A stretch of 11,842 bases of DNA from Tieghemiomyces parasiticus (taxonomy: Eukaryota > Kickxellomycota > Dimargaritomycetes > Dimargaritales > Dimargaritaceae). A model generated the notes under the pieces. That model did not search any database. It saw only the letters and a program-made list of their open reading frames with translations, and had not been told where the DNA came from. Below, one piece after another: positions 1 to 6,833 of the stretch. Both the position numbers and the translations under genes were made by a program. Position 1 is the first letter of the stretch; each line of letters begins with the position of its first letter. The stretch covers positions 1 through 11,842 of the forward strand of contig JANBPT010001245.1 in NCBI GenBank assembly GCA_027575765.1. The letters are read 5' to 3'.

Positions 1-386
1 GTTTCCACAACCTCTAGCGGATGATGGCCTGAAAGGGCTACATACTAGCACATTCTTTACGCGGCCTTGTTTATGGGGTTCACAACCACCTACCTCAGTC
101 ACCTACGTTAAATGAATTGTCTACCATTAATATATAATTTGCTATTTTGTTCATTCATGTTGTTTATATCGTAATCGAGTTTCTAAACTCCTACTTACCA
201 CTCTTGACCGTCTACTAAAATAGGAGCATCTTGAAAGAGGCGGAGTTGGCCATCAGTAACATGTGGCCAGTAGTGAAGCGAATTAAAAGGATTTACCAAG
301 TCCCAATGTTCTGGACAGAGGAGGGCGTCGCAATGAGGCCCTATTTGGTCGGAATGGAATGGATAGCAAGGGCAAAGGAATTCCAT
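1..386 (-). CDS. Possible partial gene running off the left edge (two tentative exons)
   Basis: I do not recognise this product. On the minus strand an open frame ends in a textbook donor: the exon would end at 199 and the intron would begin GTAAGT at 198. An acceptor preceded by a pyrimidine stretch (CCCTTTCAG) lies at 30-29. Joining 199 to 28 completes a TGG codon and keeps the frame open to the window edge. The implied intron is 170 nt, matching the well-supported introns here. From the ATG at 386-384 the product starts MEFLCPCYPFHSD and is rich in Cys, His and Trp, with no motif I can assign. The frame stays open upstream to about 473, and another acceptor-like site (TTTGCATTTAG) sits near 410, so 386 may not be the true start. 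Against it: third-position GC is lower than in the confident genes, and the plus strand is also open over 219-419. Low confidence. Confidence 0.27.
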
Positions 387-1598
387 CTTTGCTTGAAAAC
401 ATTGAACAGCGTGAACTAAATGCAAAGGATGGAGAAGTACCCAGTTGATCCGCAAGGAATCCAGGGTCTCAGATCAATTTGTGCGGAAAGATGCAGAGAT
501 GATCATTGTCTCAACTACTTTAGCTCTACCTAGTGGTTGGTTGGTTCAGATACAGCATAGCCACGTTGTTGTGATCTCTAAGTGGACGCGGTCATGGCCC
601 TTGATATCTTACAGTTGACTTGCATGAACCAGTGTATAGTGAAAGATACGATAGTGGCCAATGACAATTGGAAGTGTGGGAGTGTGTAACCCGAAAAGGA
701 AGGAGTACAGTGAACAACGTAGTGGTGATAAAATTGACAATTTACAAATTTGACTTCTTTCGCTTGAACGCTAGTTCAAAGGCCGACCAGGTGGAGTATG
801 TAGGTTAGTCGAATGAATCTCGGATGTGATTCGATTGAATATTGCCGCGAATTGGCCGTTGCTATGTTCGGCAGTTTTTTCAAATGGCTATTGACTTTAC
901 TGGGCTGTCGATACTCGCCGGTTGTACCATAGATGAGCGAAATTGTGTGCCGAAAATTCAGCGGCATAAGATCCATAACAGCCAGAAAATTGAACATGGA
1001 GGCCTACCAAGAAAATAACAGCGCTGAAGTGCACCAAACGGGTCCCGTGTGTAGCAGCAAGTATTGGGTCAAGCTAGAGACCTGCGATATCTTGGTAAAC
1101 GGATGTGGCAGGGCCCCACTCCCATTGCCCAACAGCATCATCTACCATTTTGGCCTTCTCTAAGACGTATTGTTTTCTGCCGCCGCATTGTGATTTATTG
1201 TAAGCTCTTAAACTCAGAACACGGTCAAATGACATAGTAAGGTAGTTAGTGAAAGGAAAAGCCAGAATCTATTTCATTGGAGTTCAAAGCAAAGTTGTGC
1301 GCAGCGTAAATGAGTACAGGCGCCAGGCGGGCAGTGAGGATAGGAAGCCTGGGTAAAAAGAATTGGTTGAAGACAGGTAGGTCGGCCAGCGAGGTTAAGC
1401 CCCTTTAGTGCGACAATGCTCTCCCATCCACAACGTCAGGGTTGGCACGCATGTGGTAGCCTGGAGTTATAGATTGATCGGGTAGACTCAACGAACGCAA
1501 CAGCGTATGGTGGGGAGTAAAAGAGCCAAACCGTCGATGAAAATGATATTGAACGATATAAGATCTCGTTATACTGATATGTCACGGAGAAGCGGGGC
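387..1598. other. Intergenic stretch without a recognisable gene
   Basis: This DNA is visibly more AT-rich than the coding regions. Only short open frames occur on either strand (for example 776-997 minus and 933-1163 plus). Neither product resembles a family I know, and neither joins convincingly to a neighbouring exon. No tRNA-like cloverleaf, transposon end or tandem repeat was seen. The only local structure I noticed is the palindrome group at 731-779. The right part should contain the 3' UTR of the Hsp20 gene, but no clear minus-strand AATAAA lies close to its stop. Confidence 0.55.
731..779. repeat. Cluster of three short palindromes
   Basis: Three short inverted repeats follow one another. 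AAATTG and CAATTT flank a single A at 731-743. CAAATTTG at 745-752 is a perfect 8-bp palindrome. TTGAAC and GTTCAA flank a 4-nt GCTA loop at 764-779. All are short and two are AT-rich, so chance is possible. No gene start lies within several hundred bases that would make this an obvious promoter. Confidence 0.4.
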
Positions 1599-2438
1599 TT
1601 AAGCTTCGACGCGTATGGTTCGCTTGGCCTCGGGGGTCTTGGGGACGGTGACAGTGAGCAGACCGTCCTGGAACCGGGCCTGAATGGCCTCAGGTGTAAT
1701 ACCAGCGGGAAAGTCGAATCGACGACGGTAGTGGCGCGCCGTGGTGATTGATACCAGATGAGGAGACCCTGCTTTGGTTGATGATACATCCTCAGCCTTG
1801 GAGTCCTTGTTGTTGGTTTCGGTGGTAAGTTTGGTGTCCTTTGCCTCGGCAGTAGGGGTGGACTTGGCCTGGACCACTAGGATGTGACCACCCTCCCACT
1901 GAACGTTTACGTTGTTCTTGGGGATACCCGGCAGTTCAATCTCCAGATAGAAACTGGTCCTGTCCTCCATAAGGTGGGCCTCAGGGATGGTGGGCCGTGG
2001 AGTGCGGTGGGGTAGTCCAGCGAAGTCGGCCCACGGGCCCAGGGAGGCTAGCTCTGGCTCCTGTGGTGGCCCTGACTTGTCAATGACAGTACCGTTGACA
2101 GCCTGGGGAGCGACCCGGGTCGCGTTTCCCTGGGCATTATCCAAACCATTGCTCTCGGGTACCTCAGGGGATAATGCGCTATTGGGTGATGACGGAGTCG
2201 GGCCGTCGGACTGAACGGCACTGCCATCCTTTTCCGATTTACTGTTTACGTAGGGCGGGCAGGGCACCAGAACGAAGCCCACAGAGTCAGTGTGGTGGGC
2301 AGAGGCGTGGCAATTGCGACCGAACGGGTGGCCACGGCGGGTATAATGCGCGGGACGGCCTGCAAACGGGCTTTCAAAGGGGGCAAGGAAGTAGCCCAGG
2401 TCGCGATTTAAGGCGTCCATTGGAGGGAGCGCAAACAT
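1599..2438 (-). CDS. Small heat shock protein (Hsp20/alpha-crystallin family)
   Basis: An intronless 279-residue ATP-independent chaperone that would hold unfolding proteins in soluble form, most likely in the cytosol because no targeting signal is visible. The alpha-crystallin domain spans about residues 149-279. It starts around RPTIPEAHLMED, continues with the beta strands FYLEIELPG and ILVVQAKS, and ends with the hallmark DGLLTVTVPK at 258-267 (GLL as the A/GxL motif). The I-R-V at 275-277 is the C-terminal I-x-I/V anchor that docks dimers into oligomers. Residues 1-148 form a long low-complexity arm rich in Pro, Ser and Gly. Residues about 193-228 are a charged Lys/Glu/Asp/Thr-rich insert inside the domain, a feature also common in other fungal Hsp20s. 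At 279 residues it is longer than the usual 150-220. The ATG at 2438 is the first in frame and fits a TATA box about 180 bp upstream. The family call is secure; a specific HSP26 or HSP42 orthology is not assignable. Confidence 0.95.
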   Translation of the reverse strand: MFALPPMDALNRDLGYFLAPFESPFAGRPAHYTRRGHPFGRNCHASAHHTDSVGFVLVPCPPYVNSKSEKDGSAVQSDGPTPSSPNSALSPEVPESNGLDNAQGNATRVAPQAVNGTVIDKSGPPQEPELASLGPWADFAGLPHRTPRPTIPEAHLMEDRTSFYLEIELPGIPKNNVNVQWEGGHILVVQAKSTPTAEAKDTKLTTETNNKDSKAEDVSSTKAGSPHLVSITTARHYRRRFDFPAGITPEAIQARFQDGLLTVTVPKTPEAKRTIRVEA

Positions 2439-2460
2439 GGTGGATACGGTAGCCTACGTA

Positions 2461-2474
2461 GGGTGGGTGGGTGG
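2461..2474 (+). other. G-tract run in the Hsp20 5' region (possible G-quadruplex)
   Basis: Three GGG runs separated by single T residues are followed by GGT, with a further GGG about 10 nt beyond. This fits a short-loop G-quadruplex on the plus strand. It lies 23 nt upstream of the Hsp20 ATG, inside the probable 5' UTR, so the mRNA carries the C-rich complement and any quadruplex would form in the DNA template strand. Function is not shown. Confidence 0.4.
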
Positions 2475-2619
2475 TGCTGGAATGGGCAGGACTGGAGCGA
2501 AGGACTTGAGAGTAGACGGGTGCAGGTAATAGGGTACGCGATAGGTGCTGGAATGCTTAGGGAGAGAGAAGACTGTTCCGAAGGGTTATGATGTGACCGG
2601 TAAGAGCGTCGGTCGGCGT

Positions 2620-2626
2620 CTTTATA
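2620..2626 (-). promoter_or_regulatory. TATA box of the Hsp20 gene
   Basis: The minus strand reads TATAAAG here, a full consensus match, about 180 bp before the Hsp20 ATG at 2438. A start site 30-60 bp downstream would give a 5' UTR of roughly 120-150 nt. Strong TATA boxes are typical of stress-inducible fungal genes, which agrees with the product. I could not find a correctly spaced heat shock element beside it. Confidence 0.6.
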
Positions 2627-3359
2627 CCTGCGGGTGACGGTCCTGGGTGTTGCGGTGACGGCGTTTTTTTTTCGGAGATACTGGTCACCCACGGAGCGTA
2701 GCTAGGTCCTGGGTGGGAATTTCCCCTTGTTCTCCATTTGAGAGCCAGAAGGTGCTGACTAACCCGACCATAAGCCGCATCCGCAGCCAGACCCGGTTGG
2801 CGTCCCAATGGCCCCAGTGGCACCCTGTAGCCTGTAGAAGGTTCCGTGGTTTAAGGAGCATAACAGACGAGCGGGCAATGTGTCTTCCTGGGTGACCCTT
2901 ACTGCTGTCTGACAAGCAGTCAGGGAACACCTTTGCCGACTTGCAAGGCGCAGAGTCGCGCTATTAGAACTGAAGGGCGCCTCACTTAATTGGATATTGC
3001 AATTGCTACGCCCACAAGTAGTCAGCAAGTCAATACTAGATGGTGGGAGATCGTTCTAGATTTCCGGCGAACTGTCCAGCGAGTTTTTCCCCCACCCAGT
3101 GAGAGGGATTTGGCTTTGGCTTGTCCCTCCACCGCTATGATGCTTGGGCTAATCGCGTTTCAGCCTGCCTGTCGACGTCACTGGTAACGTACCATCTCAA
3201 GGGAACCGATATCCCCTAGTAGCCGCGGAGGCTATAGGTATCCGTAAAACCCGCCTGTTAATAATAGCCTACCCTCACTTCTACCGTTTGCGTGTCGTAT
3301 GACCGATTCACGCCTGTCTTTCCCGCATTTCTGCTCTTCAGCCGCTCCCACCTGTTCTG
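2627..3359. other. Divergent spacer between the Hsp20 and RING genes
   Basis: The two genes are transcribed away from each other, so this spacer should carry both promoters. Several overlapping minus-strand open frames (2557-2823, 2685-2930, 2759-3028) have no recognisable content and conflict with each other. An inverted repeat of ACTGCT and AGCAGT with an 8-nt loop lies at 2901-2920. An acceptor-like TTCTGCTCTTCAG ends at 3341, so a further 5' exon of the RING gene may lie here, but I could not identify one. Confidence 0.5.
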
Positions 3360-4752
3360 ATGAGCTTCCTTAGGCCCCGCGAGGACTCTCGTGAGGAAGC
3401 AACCCCTAACCGTCCGCCTCGGAACCCTCTGCTCGACTTTGCCTGCTCAGGTACGTATTGACGGGCGCCGATTTCAGCCAATTCTCGGCGTAGACCAGAT
3501 AGAGTAGACCGCCGGCTTCCTGGCTGTCGGTCATGAGACCTAGTCTCGACCGTCCTCATTACTGAAACTGTGTTGAATGTAGTTCATTCTCACCCCACCC
3601 CTCTTTCACAGTACTCGGTCCCAACCATACTGCCACCAGAGCCCTTGCGAATGGTCTCCAAGGCTCCTCCGGCCAATCTATGCCCGAGTGGCCCCGTATT
3701 GCAGCGGAATTGATGCGCATTTCTTCATCCACCCCAACCGCCTGGGGTAGGACCGAGGACCCGTCTCCAGATACCGCAGCCAACGGCACCTTTACTTCGG
3801 AGTCATGGCCGTCCGACAGCCTGTACGCCATATTTAGGTCGATAAGTGATACGGCAGCCAGAGTCGCTGTTGATTATATGAACCGGCAAGACGCCGATAA
3901 TGCAGCCACTGGCGCAAGGTAAGTGGCCCTTACCATTACGAGCCGACATCGATTTCGTCATCCTTTATCACCTGCCCGCATTATCGGGCCCCGTGGTGGA
4001 TACGATAGCTGGCCTTACTTGTCAGCTGACATTGATAATTCATCTTAACCTGTTTCACCCTGCCCGCTCGTTTTCTACCGCCTTACCCTACTCCAATCGC
4101 CAGTCGCGCTCCACCGCTGACCAAGTTCCAGCTCAATCGTCTCCCTGTTACTGTGCTTGAAACTACCCCCGGATCCGATGACGCGGCCGACCCGTGTCCC
4201 ATCTGTCACGATGCCTTCCATATTGGAGACGGTGTGGTGAATCTCCCGTGTAACCATCGGTACCACGAACCCTGCCTGCAACAGTGGTTGGGTATCACCG
4301 GCACCTGTCCCCTCTGCCGAAAGACGATCGCCGACCTTACGACGGCTGACAAGCGGTTGGCGCCGGATGTGTCCCTGGCTGGGGCCTTCGGCGCCCTCTC
4401 TGGCGACCCGCAAATGGCAACCGATTTGCCACCTGTTGCAGGTCCCTCCGTCAGAATCGGAAACATACCAACAGACATGGCGGATACATCGATGCCAGCT
4501 ACCTCCATCGGCGGCCCCTTCGCGCAGCTGGGTGACTTGTTCGGTCTGCTCAGCCCGGCCTTTGATGCTATGCGCCAAACCCCTCTGTCGCAATCTGGCC
4601 AGGTCGACGCGGTGACCCAGATTCTACAGGGCCTGGGTTTAGATGGGCCGAGCGCGCGCCCCCATGCCAATCCTACCACCGACAACTCCTCACAACGTCG
4701 TTCGCCTGATAGTCCCGACATGACAGGCATCGTTATGGAAGATGTCGATTAA
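3360..4752 (+). CDS. RING-H2 finger protein, probable E3 ubiquitin ligase (three exons)
   Basis: Exons 3360-3450, 3612-3918 and 4104-4752 give 348 residues. Intron 1 (161 nt) has donor CAG/GTACGT and acceptor CTCTTTCACAG. Intron 2 (185 nt) has donor AAG/GTAAGT and acceptor AATCGCCAG. In both cases only these sites keep the frame. The RING-H2 finger is complete: C164, C167, C182, H184, H187, C190, C201 and C204, with the usual spacing (14 residues between the second and third ligands, 10 between C190 and C201). I166, W194 and P202 occupy E2-contact positions. Before it, RAPPLTKFQLNRLPV resembles the helix preceding the RING in RNF126/RNF115-type ligases, but the N-terminal zinc finger of those proteins is not seen. 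The C-terminal 140 residues are Pro/Ser/Gly-rich and acidic at the end. There is no transmembrane segment. Role inferred: soluble ubiquitin ligase. The RING is certain; the start codon is less so, because the frame stays open upstream of 3360 to about 3303. Confidence 0.85.
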
Positions 4753-5267
4753 TGCCACTCGTGTACTTTTAATGTTTTTCGTTCCTGTCAACCTCCCTTT
4801 AATGGCTATTCCAGGCGTAGCCGCCTACGCCCATTGTACGATACGACCCGTTGCTAAAGGGGCTTCCTGCCCGTGTTCATCCTTTCCACGCTTCATGCAC
4901 CTATTCTAATCATCCCAGCCTATCGCTTGGCCAAACCCGTTCGCTTGGGCTCTCCCCTAGAATGAAGATCCAATGTGCATCACAATATCTCATGGTGGTG
5001 AAAATGACGCCACAGTGTTTTCCTTCCGTCGTCTAGGTGCGCATACTAAGTAGAATGATTCGATGGGCTCATTCGATAAGCGTCGTTAAACTTCATGCCG
5101 TTCACTTTAGAAGGAATAAAACTACAACCTCAAGACCCCACGGTTGATTACACGTGCTTTGTGGCAAGCGCAGAAGCAGCGGCGGCTGAAGGCTAAAGAG
5201 ATGGGGCTACCGGCTCGGCTTTGCGCTCTTGCCCCGGGGATTCGGTAAACTCCAATGGAGCCAGTGC
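4753..5267. other. Downstream region of the RING gene, no gene seen
   Basis: This holds the 3' UTR of the RING gene and possibly that of the tentative minus-strand gene to the right. The only open frame over 60 codons (4851-5036, plus) has no recognisable content. A CACGTG E-box-type hexamer lies at 5151-5156. No structured RNA or repeat was recognised. Confidence 0.5.
5115..5120 (+). terminator. AATAAA, possible poly(A) signal of the RING gene
   Basis: This is the first exact plus-strand AATAAA after the RING stop codon. It is about 360 nt downstream, which would make a fairly long 3' UTR. Fungal poly(A) signals are degenerate, so an earlier unrecognised site is possible. Confidence 0.3.
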
Positions 5268-5752
5268 CTAAAGAACGACCAGACCCACTGCCATTGCAAC
5301 GGGGCGCACGACCCGATTGAAAAGGACTAGGGGGATGAAGACCGAGGGAGAGTTGTTTGGTGAGAAAGCCAATAGGAAAATGTTAATTTATTACACGCTT
5401 AGCGACTAAACCCCTTTGGACAATTCGCTCACCTTGAATATGCGCACTTTATAGGTAACGCAAAGCCGTATGGTGTCGGTGGAGGGGCCTGGCTCCGGTT
5501 CCTCCGCCATGATGGGGAGGGGCCGGGGTTCCAGCCGAGTTCGCTTCCGATGTTGGAAGGTCACTTACCGCCATGACCACGAAGGTATGGCGGTTCTTGA
5601 TGGAAGCCCCGTTTAGGTGATCCCATCGGGTTGGCTGCGGGCTTAGACGGAAAAGCCTCCTGGTAGGCTCTACGATTGCAATATACACGAGAGAGGTGTG
5701 GCGCTGGTGTGCGTGTTGTTTTGAGCTCGCTGCCTACACCGGCAATGGTCAT
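5268..5752 (-). CDS. Possible small two-exon gene of unknown function
   Basis: From the ATG at 5752-5750 a frame runs 61 codons plus one base and ends at 5569 in a consensus donor (GTAAGT). A strong acceptor with a pyrimidine tract (TCTTCATCCCCCTAG) at 5328-5327 restores the frame, and the second exon (5326-5268) ends in TAG. The intron would be 242 nt, like the TFIIF beta intron. The 80-residue product has a basic, Arg-containing N-terminus, then PPYLRGHG, then LFNRVVRPV and a short hydrophobic end. That layout faintly recalls cytochrome c oxidase subunit VIIa, but the hydrophobic stretch is short for a membrane helix, so I do not assign it. Alternative ends exist: an acceptor at 5490-5489 leads to a stop near 5407, followed by a minus-strand AATAAA at about 5391-5386, and an unspliced overlapping frame runs to 5449. 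It would share a 280-bp divergent promoter with the Mgr2-like gene. Low confidence. Confidence 0.25.
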
Positions 5753-6032
5753 AACTGATTCCTCATTGAACTTATCTAGCCGTGGTTCAAGTTGGACAGG
5801 GGGCCCAGCCTAAGCGGAGTTGGCCAGATATGCAGCTGGACGCAGGCCAGTAATTTTAAAACCGCCCCAAAAAGCCCCCGTCCCAGCCGAAGCAGGTGTA
5901 ACCAGTTCGATCGCCTTCTTTCCATGGCTGGCTCATTTCACATTTCTTATACTTTGTACTCATTCGTTCACATTTCCTCGACCCATTCTTTACCGTACTA
6001 TTCCTCTTTTTTGTACCACCCTCATATACACT

Positions 6033-6506
6033 ATGGCCGAACCTTCCGCCTGGGATAAAATGAAGCTGGGCGCCCTAATGGGTACCACCGTTGGTCTTGG
6101 CCTTGGTGCCATTTTTGGCATAATCACTATCCTGAGGTAAATCAAGGGACCACAGCGCGGCCGGTGGTTCAATCTCCTTTTTTTACTTCTAATATTTCTA
6201 GTGCACAGCTAGAACATTGGCCCAGAACAAAGTCCAGCTACTAACCGACGGCCCAATCTGAATTTCTACTCACCTTGGACGGCCGCTAATCCCAGAGTTG
6301 GCCCTGGCCCTAAGGGCTACCTTAGCACGATGGGCCAATACATGCTGTCCTCGGGGGCCACATTCGGCTTCTTCATGAGCATTGGCAGCGTGATTCGTAC
6401 TGAGGGCAAGTTCCAGCAGCCTCGGCTACTTGGCCCCCAAGCTGTTCCCGTCCACCAGCTACCCATCCGTATCGTGGGCACCCCCAAGCCAGCCGGTGAA
6501 TCCTAG
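6033..6506 (+). CDS. MGR2: Mgr2/Romo1-family subunit of the mitochondrial TIM23 translocase (two exons)
   Basis: Exons 6033-6136 and 6296-6506 give 104 residues, close to yeast Mgr2 (113). The 159-nt intron has donor GTAAAT and acceptor AATCCCAG with a GCTAATC branch-like site just before it; the phase match (AG/A, Arg35) and stops in the alternatives fix this choice. In yeast Mgr2 sits in the inner membrane, couples TIM21 to TIM23 and gates lateral release of imported preproteins. Family features are clear: WDKMKLGALMG at 7-17 leading into a Gly-rich helix (about 12-33), an Arg-containing loop with GPKGYLSTMGQYM, then SSGATFGFFMSIGSVIR (53-69) as the second Gly-rich helix. A C-terminal tail of about 35 residues is present; animal Romo1 lacks it, which favours an Mgr2-type protein. 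There is no cleavable presequence. The ATG is the first one, in good context (CACTATGGCC). The neighbouring genes do not share its function. Confidence 0.92.
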
Positions 6507-6595
6507 AGAGCCTAGGAAATATATCAGAGCTTGCCGGGGCCTTAGACTAATGAAGTCACGATCGGCAATACGTACCCTCGCAATATACGCTACCG

Positions 6596-6601
6596 AATAA
6601 A
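6596..6601 (+). terminator. AATAAA poly(A) signal of the Mgr2-like gene
   Basis: An exact AATAAA lies 90 nt after the stop codon of the Mgr2-like gene, in the convergent spacer before the PPR gene. Distance and orientation suit a 3' UTR of about 110 nt. No minus-strand AATAAA was found for the convergent PPR gene between 6507 and 6833. Confidence 0.5.
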
Positions 6602-6833
6602 TACCGCTATGCACCCTTGGTGGGGTTGACCAATTGAAAGGGACAAGGTCCAGTCCTAAGTTACCATGGGTAAGGGGCTGCTACATTACGAGGACATTTC
6701 CTTTGGTGTTTTATAGAATACTTTTTTGGAAGTGACGAAAGAACTCTGCCGTGGCAGTCATCGGTAAGCCACGAGGTGGCAGGCGTTGGAGATGGCCTCC
6801 CACGTTCCTCACCGCCATTGCAACGTTCACTTT

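Noticed and set aside
764..782. GTTCAAAGG resembling a tRNA T-loop
   Set aside because: The T-loop consensus is not met, and no acceptor, D or anticodon stems can be drawn around it.
1436..1789. 117-codon minus-strand frame overlapping the Hsp20 3' end
   Set aside because: It overlaps the conserved core of Hsp20 in another frame and has no recognisable content.
2711..2735. Possible heat shock element (GGGAATTTCCCC and TTGTTC)
   Set aside because: The GAA and TTC units are separated by one base rather than two, and the next unit is out of the 5-bp register, so it does not fit the HSF consensus.
2557..3028. Overlapping minus-strand frames in the Hsp20-RING spacer
   Set aside because: They contradict one another, lack recognisable domains and end without plausible splice partners.
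5820..6140. 106-codon plus-strand frame covering the first Mgr2 exon with a long N-terminal extension
   Set aside because: Its start is not an ATG and the extension has no family similarity. Mgr2 homology begins just after ATG 6033, and the frame ends by reading into the intron.
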